A stretch of 41,720 bases of DNA from positions 1 to 41,720 of IMG/VR virus record IMGVR_UViG_3300033145_000051; one strand, given 5' to 3'. This document shows positions 17,629 to 23,235 of the stretch, piece after piece (positions within the stretch are counted from its first letter, which is position 1; each line of letters begins with the position of its first letter). Under the pieces are notes generated by a model that saw only the letters and a list, made by a program, of their open reading frames with translations, was not told where the DNA came from and searched no databases. The stretch is from a virus. The translations under genes were made by a program, and so were the position numbers.

Positions 17629-17838
17629 ATGATAGAAAAGGTTAAGAAATTTATAAACAAATTACCTAAAGAGGTAAAAGTTTCAGCTTATATTTTAATC
17701 TCTTTTGGTATAGGAGAACTTATTAAATACCTAACACCACTAGAAATTGATAGTGCAGTTCTTACAGGTATTGTAAATATAGCATTAGTATTTTTGGCTC
17801 AATTTAAAGCTAGATTAGATGTTATAAGAAAGAAATAA
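17629..17838 (+). CDS. Holin-like small membrane protein
   Basis: Predicted protein of 69 residues with two hydrophobic segments (VSAYILISFGIGELIKYL and TGIVNIALVFLAQF) and a basic tail (RLDVIRKK), the usual layout of class II holins. It has its own SD (AAAGGGGTGTG) and lies five bases after the endolysin gene. A hairpin (17856-17873) lies after the stop. Confidence 0.72.
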   Translation: MIEKVKKFINKLPKEVKVSAYILISFGIGELIKYLTPLEIDSAVLTGIVNIALVFLAQFKARLDVIRKK

Positions 17839-17855
17839 ACTTTGAAAGTGGGGGT

Positions 17856-17903
17856 TTTACTTTAGGCAGTAAAGCCTCTTATTCAGGGTTTAAAATGAAG
17901 CCC
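17856..17903 (+). other. Two hairpins downstream of holin
   Basis: Hairpin TTTACT-TTAGGC-AGTAAA lies at 17856-17873. Hairpin GGGTTT-AAAATG-AAGCCC at 17886-17903 holds an ATG (17895) in its loop. There is no U-run, so these look like RNA-level control of the following small gene rather than terminators. Confidence 0.4.
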
Positions 17904-18088
17904 ATAAAAAAGGAGAGCAAAATCTTACAGGAGGCAACAAATGAACTTTACAGACTCAGGGAGGAGGGCAAGAAAGTTGAGACGCAAATCGTTCTTGCGA
18001 AGGACAAATTCCGAGATTTGTACACACCAACAGAAAAAGAATAAAGATGTAACTTTGCATAAGTATGCAGAGAAAAAAGATAAGTAGG
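17895..18088 (+). pseudogene. Degenerate copy of the 58-aa gene at 18121
   Basis: The block 17909-18088 is a diverged tandem copy of the gene at 18121. The SD block AAAGGAGAGCAAAAT is kept, but the aligned start codon is ATC (17922-17924) instead of ATG. The reading frame ILQEATNELYRLREEGKK parallels LQEAINELYRLYRLRDEG but stops at TAA 18042-18044. Removing one base there restores KDVTLHKYAEKKDK, matching TTLHTYAEKKGD in the intact copy. A 49-residue form from ATG 17895 remains possible, but its start lies in a hairpin loop. Confidence 0.6.
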
Positions 18089-18107
18089 TCTGGAAAATAA
18101 GCAGACC
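18087..18107 (+). other. Hairpin directly upstream of an SD
   Basis: GGTCTG (18087-18092) pairs with CAGACC (18102-18107), ending at the SD AAAGGAGAG of the next gene. The upstream degenerate copy has a hairpin in the same place relative to its SD. Confidence 0.45.
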
Positions 18108-18120
18108 AAAGGAGAGTAAA

Positions 18121-18297
18121 ATGTTACAGGAAGCAATAAATGAGTTATACAGGCTCTACAGATTGCGTGACGAGGGGAAGGAAGTACAAGTACAAATTGT
18201 TATGGCCGAAGACAAACTTCGTAACCTTTGCTTATTAGAAGTAATGGCAAAGGAAAACACAACTCTGCACACTTATGCAGAAAAGAAAGGTGACTAA
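18121..18297 (+). CDS. Small charged protein, intact tandem paralogue (58 aa)
   Basis: A 58-residue ORF with strong SD (AAAGGAGAGTAAAATG), starting LQEAINELYRLYRLRDEGKE and ending HTYAEKKGD. It is helical and charged; I do not recognise a family. The same translation-initiation block (AAAGGAGAGTAAAATG) is used at 22560. It lies one base before the phosphoesterase start, so the two are probably co-translated. Confidence 0.6.
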   Translation: MLQEAINELYRLYRLRDEGKEVQVQIVMAEDKLRNLCLLEVMAKENTTLHTYAEKKGD

Positions 18298-18298
18298 A

Positions 18299-19327
18299 AT
18301 GACTAAAGCTATTGCTCCAAAGAACGTTGAAAATCCAGAGAAAATTATTAAACGCTTAAAGGCTCAAGGGCGAACCCAGAAAAGAATTATCAAACAGTAC
18401 GAAGATGAGGGAAACCTAACTGATAAGATTTTGGCGGTGGTAACAGACTCCATTGAGAGTATTCCACCTATCAAGTTACCTAAAGTCAGTGTCTACGAAG
18501 ATGCTGTAGGTGAGGAGGTAGCAGTATTACTGTTCTCGGACAGTCATATCGGGAAGCAGACAAAATCCTATAACCACAAGGTCTTTGCAAAAAGACTTGA
18601 AATATTACGAGATTCAATGATGAGTATCGTGGAAGCACACCGAAGTATCCGACCTATTAAGAAATTGGTCATTGTTATGAATGGGGATATTATAGATGCC
18701 GAAAGTATCTACCCCGCACAAGCAATAGACCACATATCAGCCAAGATAATAGACCAAGTATTTAGTATTGGTCTACCAAAGCTGACAGAGTTTCTGTATT
18801 CCTGTTTGGAGAACTTTGAGGAAGTAGAAATCTACTGCCAAAAAGGAAATCATGGAAAGCTGAATGCTTCTAAATGGTCAAGTTCTAAATCAACGAACTG
18901 GGACTTTGTAATGTATAAAGCCCTAGAAGCAGCAACAAAACTGCAACCAAGAATTAAGTGGCATATAAATGTAAAAGATTGGAAGTCTACATTCAAAATA
19001 CAGGGGCATGGGTTTCTTGCTTGTCATGGTGACATGATAAGAATGTATTATTCCCTCCCGGACTATGGATTTAGCAGACAATCTTTGAGATGGGCTAATG
19101 CTTTCAGAAATAAAATCAAGCTAACCCATTTCTTATTCAGCCACTTCCACTCAATCAACACAGGTAAACGTTTCAATAATATCGTCTACTACTGCAACGG
19201 AAGTTTCATCACTGATGACCCTTTCGGCGAAGAACATCTCGGTGTCGCATCTGTACCTGAACAACTTTTCTTTTTTGTACATAAGAAGTTCGGAGTTACT
19301 GGTCGATACGCTATCTCTCTGGTATAG
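18299..19327 (+). CDS. Calcineurin-like metallophosphoesterase
   Basis: Predicted protein of 342 residues from ATG 18299, chosen over ATG 18275 because AAAGGTG lies at the right distance and it avoids overlap with the upstream gene. It carries the metallophosphatase motif set: DSH (81-83), NGD with D130, GNHGK (183-187), HGD and SHFHS near the C terminus. The N-terminal 60 residues are basic and could contact DNA. Phage members of this family are often found near replication genes, but the substrate cannot be read from sequence. A terminator follows the stop. Confidence 0.85.
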   Translation: MTKAIAPKNVENPEKIIKRLKAQGRTQKRIIKQYEDEGNLTDKILAVVTDSIESIPPIKLPKVSVYEDAVGEEVAVLLFSDSHIGKQTKSYNHKVFAKRLEILRDSMMSIVEAHRSIRPIKKLVIVMNGDIIDAESIYPAQAIDHISAKIIDQVFSIGLPKLTEFLYSCLENFEEVEIYCQKGNHGKLNASKWSSSKSTNWDFVMYKALEAATKLQPRIKWHINVKDWKSTFKIQGHGFLACHGDMIRMYYSLPDYGFSRQSLRWANAFRNKIKLTHFLFSHFHSINTGKRFNNIVYYCNGSFITDDPFGEEHLGVASVPEQLFFFVHKKFGVTGRYAISLV

Positions 19328-19344
19328 AAGGAGGTGATCTCTCT

Positions 19345-19376
19345 AGCCCCTCAAAACAAAATTGGGGGGCTTTTTC
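19345..19376 (+). terminator. Rho-independent terminator
   Basis: AGCCCC (19345-19350) pairs with GGGGCT (19366-19371), loop about 15 bases, then TTTTT. It ends the lysis-phosphoesterase transcription unit. Confidence 0.85.
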
Positions 19377-19469
19377 TATCACTCCCCCGACCATTATAAG
19401 CACTTCCCTACCCACTCTGGTTATACCTACAATGAATAATCAATTCCCGCAACATATTGCGACCTGTAT

Positions 19470-19483
19470 TTCCCGTACGGGAA
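19470..19483 (+). promoter_or_regulatory. Operator-like palindrome
   Basis: TTCCCGTACGGGAA is a perfect 14-base palindrome. A second half-site, AATTCCCG, lies at 19442-19449, and a small hairpin CGCAA-CATA-TTGCG (19448-19461) sits between them. It could be the binding site for a dimeric regulator such as the XRE protein at 23236. Confidence 0.4.
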
Positions 19484-19565
19484 TTATTCAACTTTACACC
19501 TATCGCATTTCGGGAAATTATAGGGATAAAAAGAGAGAGTGGGGGAGGGATGGGTGAGGTAATTA

Positions 19566-19574
19566 TGTTATACT
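19566..19574 (+). promoter_or_regulatory. Extended -10 promoter (candidate)
   Basis: TGT followed by TATACT (19569-19574). No good -35. Predicted start about 19581, reading into hairpins TCGAGA/TCTCGA (19587-19609) and the UUCG hairpin at 19646-19671. Confidence 0.4.
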
Positions 19575-19645
19575 AAATATGGTATATCGAGAGGTATTTT
19601 ATATCTCGACAAATTATAAAATGCGAGTTAAGCCTCTTGTGAACC

Positions 19646-19671
19646 TACGCCTCTGCTTCGGCTGGGGCGTA
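19646..19671 (+). other. UUCG-capped hairpin
   Basis: TACGCC pairs with GGCGTA, continuing through TC/GG and GC/GC with one T-T mismatch, capped by a TTCG tetraloop. It is very stable for A+T-rich DNA and has no U-run after it. Confidence 0.55.
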
Positions 19672-19706
19672 CTTAATCATATAATTGAAAAGAGCCAAGA
19701 AAAATC

Positions 19707-19735
19707 TTGACTCTAATTCAGATGTGATGTATAAT
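19707..19735 (+). promoter_or_regulatory. Sigma70-type promoter
   Basis: TTGACT at 19707-19712, a 17-base spacer and TATAAT at 19730-19735. Predicted start about 19742. The -35 overlaps the 3' arm of a hairpin (19691-19714). Confidence 0.65.
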
Positions 19736-19741
19736 TCACAC

Positions 19742-19814
19742 TACCCTAATATGTATATATTATACCAAAATCTATCAGACAACGCAATAGAGTGCCAGTA
19801 ATGGTACTTTTTTT
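19742..19814 (+). ncRNA. Possible short RNA (about 70 nt) between promoter and terminator
   Basis: A consensus promoter lies directly upstream, and an intrinsic terminator (AGTGCCA-GTAA-TGGTACT plus seven T at 19791-19814) ends it. No ORF lies inside. It could be a free small RNA or the attenuated leader of the downstream early genes. Confidence 0.5.
19791..19814 (+). terminator. Intrinsic terminator of the short RNA
   Basis: AGTGCCA (19791-19797) pairs with TGGTACT (19802-19808) with one G-T pair and a GTAA loop, followed by a T run to 19814. Confidence 0.65.
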
Positions 19815-19909
19815 ATTGGTTGAATGTAGTTTAGAAACTGGGTAGGTTTTTAGACTACATTTAGTCAATAAGACTAAGGGTAGCCACCTGAATGGCTTAC
19901 GGATTCAGG
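19815..19909 (+). other. Mutually exclusive hairpins, attenuator-like
   Basis: ATTG plus AATGTAGT (19815-19830) can pair with ACTACATT plus CAAT (19854-19869). The 3' arm can instead form TTAGTC-AATAA-GACTAA (19861-19877). Downstream, AGCCA/TGGCT (19882-19897) competes with CCTGAAT/ATTCAGG (19887-19909). Two competing pairs in a row resemble a switchable leader. Confidence 0.4.
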
Positions 19910-20067
19910 CCACACCTAAACCTAAACCAAACGCTAACGAATAAGTTTACCTCAGTCGAAACTCGACTAGGAATATAATAGGCTAATAAGCGGAGGGTAG
20001 GGAAGGGAGGATACATCCAAATACAAAAACACACACACCCTGGGGGCTATAAGGGGTAAGAGGAAAT

Positions 20068-20238
20068 ATGGTAGAAACAAGATTACTTTTAAAAAAAGCT
20101 AAGACAGGAAAAGAAATGGCAGAGATTATGTTGAAACATTTCCGTTCCCAACCCTATTATAAGAAATCCCTTGTTGATAAAAAAGTTGGCGATTTTTCAA
20201 TGTTTGATGGATTAGCTCTTGACGATGTATCCGTCTAG
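20068..20238 (+). CDS. Small hypothetical protein (56 aa)
   Basis: ATG preceded by an SD (AAGAGGAAAT). The 56-residue protein starts with a basic helix (RLLLKKAKTGKEMAEIMLKH), has an aromatic middle (FRSQPYYKK) and an acidic C terminus (LDDVSV). I do not recognise a family. It is the only convincing gene inside the 1-kb structured region and may be the first early gene or a DNA/RNA-binding control peptide. Confidence 0.5.
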   Translation: MVETRLLLKKAKTGKEMAEIMLKHFRSQPYYKKSLVDKKVGDFSMFDGLALDDVSV

Positions 20239-20254
20239 GTGTAATCTATTATGT

Positions 20255-20341
20255 GTAGATGTTTGATTCGATATGCTTGGCGGTAGGAACGAAAGTTTAA
20301 AACCCTACAAGAGTGCGAGGCATACCGCACCAGACATCTAC
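20255..20341 (+). ncRNA. Structured RNA with closing stem, GNRA hairpin and possible pseudoknot
   Basis: Outer stem GTAGATGT (20255-20262) / ACATCTAC (20334-20341). Inside is hairpin GTAGG-AAC-[GAAA]-GTT-CCTAC (20283-20308) with a GNRA tetraloop and a one-sided bulge. A second hairpin is GTGCG (20313-20317) / CGCAC (20326-20330). The loop of that hairpin contains GCATA (20320-20324), complementary to TATGC at 20272-20276, giving a pseudoknot. It is not a tRNA (no T-loop sequence or CCA). It ends exactly where the TTGACA of the next promoter begins. It does not match a riboswitch or ribozyme class that I can name. Confidence 0.55.
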
Positions 20342-20369
20342 TTGACAATTATTTTTTTTAGTCTATAAT
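20342..20369 (+). promoter_or_regulatory. Strong sigma70-type promoter of the early operon
   Basis: TTGACA at 20342-20347, a 16-base T-rich spacer and TATAAT at 20364-20369. Predicted start about 20376, 30 bases before ATG 20406. Confidence 0.75.
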
Positions 20370-20405
20370 TCTATACATAGTAGATATTTAATGAAGGGAA
20401 CAAAA

Positions 20406-20582
20406 ATGACTTCAACAGAAAAACTCGCAAAGCTCTACAGAAAGCAAGGCAAAGAAGAACTCGCCAACGCAGTAGAGGAATTTTCCAAATCGGTTACTAA
20501 ATTTAATAGTCTTATAGATGACCATTGTGAATGTGGTGGTATAAAAATGCCTGAATCAGACTTTTGTAAGGATTGTATATGA
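20406..20582 (+). CDS. Small helical protein with C-terminal cysteine knuckle
   Basis: From ATG 20406 (58 residues) there is an SD (AAGGGAA) at proper spacing; the ATG at 20391 lies in the SD region itself and is less likely. The N-terminal helices (TSTEKLAKLYRKQGKEELAN) are followed by CECGG...FCKDC, a four-cysteine zinc knuckle. First gene after the strong promoter. Family not recognised; likely a small regulatory or nucleic-acid-binding protein. Confidence 0.65.
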   Translation: MTSTEKLAKLYRKQGKEELANAVEEFSKSVTKFNSLIDDHCECGGIKMPESDFCKDCI

Positions 20583-21046
20583 TACCAATTATAAAGAAGC
20601 CCGAAGTAAAATTAACTAAACTAAATATATTAGTAATAGGGATTTCTATAGGAGTTGTATTAGGAATATTATTAGGAATTAAAGAACCTATTAAGGAACC
20701 CACTCAGGAAATTAAGTCCTCTGAGCAAGTGGAAACGATTGCAAAGTCGTCTTGGGTGGGTAAGGCTTCCTATTACTCAAGAGAAGGTTGTGTAGGATGT
20801 CATCCGGATTTAATAATGGCAAATGGAGAACCCTTGAATGATAACGCTTTCACAGTTGCTTTCAACGATTTACCTTTGGGTTCGTTTGTAACAGTAAAGA
20901 ATTTGAAGAACGACCAATTTGTAACAGCACAAGTGACCGATACAGGTGGATTCAATGAGTTGGGTAGAATTATAGACTTAACAATAGCAGTAAGAGATGC
21001 GATTGATTGTAACGATTTATGTGATGTAGAGGTAACTGAATTATGA
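20579..21046 (+). CDS. Membrane-anchored RlpA-like double-psi beta-barrel protein
   Basis: From ATG 20579 (SD AAGGA six bases upstream) the protein has 155 residues; the TTG at 20573 lies in the same frame but has no SD. A transmembrane segment (about 15-34, LNILVIGISIGVVLGILLGI) is followed by a linker and an RlpA/expansin-like double-psi barrel: WVGKASYYSREGCVGC, NDLPLGSFVTVKN, AQVTDTGGF with the conserved Asp and GRIIDLT. RlpA relatives bind or cut denuded peptidoglycan. Extra cysteines (GCVGC, CNDLC) suggest disulphides. In an early operon it may remodel the cell wall or block superinfection. Confidence 0.78.
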   Translation: MIPIIKKPEVKLTKLNILVIGISIGVVLGILLGIKEPIKEPTQEIKSSEQVETIAKSSWVGKASYYSREGCVGCHPDLIMANGEPLNDNAFTVAFNDLPLGSFVTVKNLKNDQFVTAQVTDTGGFNELGRIIDLTIAVRDAIDCNDLCDVEVTEL

Positions 21047-21195
21047 ACCTAGATAGATACTGTCATATTTGTGGAGGGTATATAAGTCTGAAACAGTATA
21101 TGTATTGTAAAAAACACAAAATGAAACCCACTTGTTGGGATTGTCAGAAAGGTAAAAAGTTAGTAAGTAAGGAGGTGTTAAAGAATGAGTTTTAG
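21043..21195 (+). CDS. Small zinc-ribbon protein (50 aa)
   Basis: A 50-residue ORF overlapping the RlpA-like stop (ATGA) and running 11 bases into the SSB-like gene. Cysteine layout CHIC ... CKKH ... CWDC suggests one zinc ribbon. No separate SD is obvious, so it probably depends on coupling. Unknown function. Confidence 0.55.
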   Translation: MNLDRYCHICGGYISLKQYMYCKKHKMKPTCWDCQKGKKLVSKEVLKNEF

Positions 21196-21751
21196 ACCAG
21201 AAGGACACGAAAAGTTTACTGCAAGTAATTATATGAAGTTTGAGGATGGCCCTAATAAGATTAGGATTCTATCAGAACCTGTTAATGGCTATGTATATTG
21301 GGTATCAGCAGATGGAAAGATAGTTCCTAGAAATACATTATCAGGACCTGGTGGTAAGCCAGTAAGATTAAGATTTAATGCTAAATTTAGTCATGAACAA
21401 ATCTCAGCAATGAGGATGTTTGCTGCTATGGTTGTATGGAACTATAACATTGAGAAAGTACAGGTACTAGAAGTAAAGCAATCTAGTATTATGTACGCTT
21501 TAGACGGGCTATATGATTCAAAAGCATGGGGAGATGTTACAGGTTACGATATTGTTATTACAAGGACAAGAACTGGACCAAAGCCTAAAGATGTTGAGTA
21601 TAGCGTTTTGCCAGAACCAAAGGCTAAAGTATCTAAAGAGATATTAGAGGCTTATGATGGGAAAATAAATCTTGAGGCATTGTTTGAAGGTGAAGACCCT
21701 TTTAGTAATGAGAATACAGAGAAGGTAGATTTAGACGAGATAGATTTATAG
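21185..21751 (+). CDS. Single-stranded DNA-binding-like protein
   Basis: Predicted protein of 188 residues with strong SD (TAAGGAGGTG). The N terminus NYMKFEDGPNKIRILSEPVN followed by GYVYWV matches phage SSB-like/gp32-like OB-fold proteins. The tail after about 160 is strongly acidic (GEDPFSNENTEKVDLDEIDL), the usual partner-binding tip of SSBs. This is the only recognisable replication protein in the genome. A long hairpin follows its stop. Confidence 0.75.
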   Translation: MSFRPEGHEKFTASNYMKFEDGPNKIRILSEPVNGYVYWVSADGKIVPRNTLSGPGGKPVRLRFNAKFSHEQISAMRMFAAMVVWNYNIEKVQVLEVKQSSIMYALDGLYDSKAWGDVTGYDIVITRTRTGPKPKDVEYSVLPEPKAKVSKEILEAYDGKINLEALFEGEDPFSNENTEKVDLDEIDL

Positions 21752-21752
21752 C

Positions 21753-21799
21753 CTGATTGGTGGGGGTTGTCGGTTGTTCCCTTCACCCCTACCGATTAG
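21753..21799 (+). other. 15-bp intergenic hairpin after SSB-like gene
   Basis: CTGATTGGTGGGGGT (21753-21767) pairs throughout with ACCCCTACCGATTAG (21785-21799), with three G-T pairs and a 17-base loop. It lies two bases after the SSB stop and four bases before the next ATG (21803), which lacks an SD. No U-run, so it is likely an mRNA stabiliser, processing site or translation block. Confidence 0.6.
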
Positions 21800-21802
21800 A
21801 TT

Positions 21803-22309
21803 ATGAATAAAGAAATATGTCCACATTGTGGATCGACAATAAGTCCTAGAAAGGAAAATCTCTCTAGGGGGATAATAAAAACTCTAATTAAGTTTAGAGG
21901 TGCTGTAGTAATCAAGGGTGAGAATAAAGTACATCCTAGAAAAGAAATGGAGTTATCTAAGAGTGAGTACAATAACTTTCAAAAGCTAAGATACCACGCA
22001 TTGATAGCCAAGTGTAAAAAAGAGGGTACAGGGTATTGGTTATTAACAAGACGTGGAGGTCAATTTCTAAATGGGTTGATAGAGATACCTAAGACTGTTC
22101 ATATTTTAAATAATAGAATAGTTGGTAAAGAGGATAATTTAGTTTCGATAAAAGATGTTATGAAGGATAGGGGAGTTCCTTACTTTCCAGAGATACATGA
22201 TATTGAGTATGTTAGTGGGCATGAGTTTGATGACAAGCCTACCGAGAAACCTTATAAAATGGTTATAGGAGAAGACAATATAGCGAGGAAGGTATATGAA
22301 ACAAAATAA
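21803..22309 (+). CDS. Zinc-ribbon + winged-helix-like protein, unknown role
   Basis: Predicted protein of 168 residues. An N-terminal CPHCGSTI zinc knuckle is followed by a helical region with a wing-like pattern (KLRYHALIAKCKKEGTGYWL then LTRRGGQFLNG), typical of winged-helix DNA-binding domains. The C-terminal part (YVSGHEFDDKP, MVIGEDNIARKV) is not recognised. It sits directly after the SSB-like gene and may be a replication or transcription accessory protein. Its start follows the long hairpin and lacks an SD. Confidence 0.65.
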   Translation: MNKEICPHCGSTISPRKENLSRGIIKTLIKFRGAVVIKGENKVHPRKEMELSKSEYNNFQKLRYHALIAKCKKEGTGYWLLTRRGGQFLNGLIEIPKTVHILNNRIVGKEDNLVSIKDVMKDRGVPYFPEIHDIEYVSGHEFDDKPTEKPYKMVIGEDNIARKVYETK

Positions 22310-22391
22310 AATATACATCATTCTAGGCATACATACAGTCTTAATAGCTTACTTAATGTATTTATATTTTTTAGGAGGTGTTATTAAGTGA
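22296..22391 (+). CDS. Tiny single-span membrane peptide (31 aa)
   Basis: ATG with a good SD (GAGGAAGG) within the end of the upstream gene. The 31-residue product is almost entirely a transmembrane helix (IYIILGIHTVLIAYLMYLYF). The stop overlaps the next GTG start. The role is unknown; immunity, exclusion or lysis-control peptides of this size are known in phages. Confidence 0.5.
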   Translation: MKQNKIYIILGIHTVLIAYLMYLYFLGGVIK

Positions 22392-22546
22392 ATAAAACAA
22401 TAGGAACAATATTACTATGTTCATGGCTACCCTTTATATTGGCTTTAGCCTTTCCAGAACTAGAAGATGGGTTTTATATGATAACTGGTCTTATATGGAT
22501 GGTGTTTGGAACTTGGGCTGGTATTTTATTAGTCAGAGAAAAATAA
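22388..22546 (+). CDS. Small two-span membrane protein (52 aa)
   Basis: GTG start with strong SD (TTTAGGAGGTG). Two hydrophobic segments (ILLCSWLPFILALAF and TGLIWMVFGTWAGILL) and a basic end. It overlaps the preceding tiny peptide gene by four bases. Unknown function; the pair could act together in the membrane. Confidence 0.6.
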   Translation: MNKTIGTILLCSWLPFILALAFPELEDGFYMITGLIWMVFGTWAGILLVREK

Positions 22547-22559
22547 AAAGGAGAGTAAA

Positions 22560-22676
22560 ATGTGCAACCACGAATACGAATATATAAAGTATGTGGTACG
22601 AAATGAAGTAGTTTACTATCAATACAAATGTAAACTATGCAACAAAATAAAGGAAGTAGAAGCAGTAATCAAGTAA
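22560..22676 (+). CDS. Small zinc-knuckle peptide (38 aa)
   Basis: ATG within the initiation block AAAGGAGAGTAAAATG, the same block used at 18108-18123. The 38-residue product has CNHEYEY and CKLCNK, consistent with a CxH...CxxC zinc site. Unknown function. Confidence 0.55.
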   Translation: MCNHEYEYIKYVVRNEVVYYQYKCKLCNKIKEVEAVIK

Positions 22677-22681
22677 CTAAT

Positions 22682-22710
22682 TAGGGCGAAAGCTAAAAAG
22701 CCTAGCCCTA
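22682..22710 (+). other. Hairpin upstream of SD
   Basis: TAGGGC (22682-22687) pairs with GCCCTA (22705-22710), with an inner GCT/AGC stem. The SD AGGAGG of the next gene follows within eight bases. Confidence 0.45.
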
Positions 22711-22727
22711 CATTATAGGAGGAATAT

Positions 22728-22928
22728 ATGAACTTCATAAAAACAATGGAAGATAAAATAAAAGAGAAAAAGATAAGAAAGTTTTTGCACGACAATGACT
22801 GGTATCGTTGTAATAAAGGACATTTTCACCACTACGATAACTTCTATCTTGATGGTAAGAAACTAACTCATAAACAAGCATACGAGGTTGGTTTAAAGTT
22901 ATTTGATAAGGAGTGTCCAAATGAATAA
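22728..22928 (+). CDS. Small hypothetical protein (66 aa)
   Basis: Predicted protein of 66 residues after a hairpin and strong SD (AGGAGG). The N terminus is a basic helix (MEDKIKEKKIRKFLHDNDWY), the middle is rich in histidine, cysteine and tyrosine (CNKGHFHHYDNFYLDG), and LTHKQAYEVGLKL forms a C-terminal helix. No family recognised. It overlaps the next start by eight bases. Confidence 0.6.
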   Translation: MNFIKTMEDKIKEKKIRKFLHDNDWYRCNKGHFHHYDNFYLDGKKLTHKQAYEVGLKLFDKECPNE

Positions 22929-23220
22929 GCTAAAAGAGAAGTTTGAAGAAAACAGAAGTAATGATGTGGTGTTAAAGAGAAAGGAAGTGGTTGGCTGGTT
23001 AATATCAGACTTTGATGCAGAACAAATAAAGAACTGGATAACCAAAGTCTACACCCCAGCGTTATTGGAGGAGATAAGAAAAGAAATGAGTAAGTCATAT
23101 TATGAAATGAGTGAAGGTAAAGATACTAAATATTGGCTAGATAAAATAGACAATAAAATAAACTCAATACAGGAGGATAAACCAGGACGTGGGATAAGTC
23201 AGTTCTCCAAAAGTGCATAG
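22921..23220 (+). CDS. Hypothetical helical protein (99 aa)
   Basis: From ATG 22921, with SD AAGGAG nine bases upstream; a TTG 18 bases earlier is in frame but less likely. The 99-residue protein is charged and helical (LKEKFEENRSNDVVLKRKEV, AEQIKNWITKVYTPALLEEI, MSKSYYEMSEGKDTKYWLDK). It lies directly before the XRE regulator. No family recognised. Confidence 0.6.
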   Translation: MNKLKEKFEENRSNDVVLKRKEVVGWLISDFDAEQIKNWITKVYTPALLEEIRKEMSKSYYEMSEGKDTKYWLDKIDNKINSIQEDKPGRGISQFSKSA

Positions 23221-23235
23221 ATTTGGACTAATATT

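Larger units (their letters stand above)
17909..18297 (+). repeat. Diverged tandem duplication (about 199-bp offset)
   Basis: Two related blocks, 17909-18088 and 18108-18297, each start with AAAGGAGAGYAAAAT and end with an AEKK-coding segment. Nucleotide similarity is highest at the SD/start and at both ends of the coding part. Confidence 0.65.
19328..20067 (+). other. 740-bp non-coding region, rich in hairpins and inverted repeats
   Basis: No convincing gene. In order it holds a full-length SD-like sequence AAGGAGGTGATC (19328-19339) with no start codon, the terminator, an inverted repeat built around TTCCCG (19442-19485), G-rich tracts (19541-19559 and 19992-20010), two promoters, a UUCG hairpin, a short promoter-terminator unit, mutually exclusive hairpins (19815-19909) and hairpin AGTCGA-AAC-TCGACT (19954-19968). 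CTTCCCTACCC (19403-19413) is exactly complementary to GGGTAGGGAAG (19995-20005). It could be the replication origin, the early control region, or both. Confidence 0.5.

Noticed and set aside
19432-19557. 41-residue ORF in the non-coding region
   Set aside because: No SD, overlaps palindromes, biased composition.
19621-19710. 29-residue ORF over the UUCG hairpin
   Set aside because: No SD, and its coding sequence is the hairpin itself.
20255-20341. tRNA or tRNA-like cloverleaf
   Set aside because: No T-loop consensus, no CCA and arm sizes do not fit; retained as an unassigned structured RNA.
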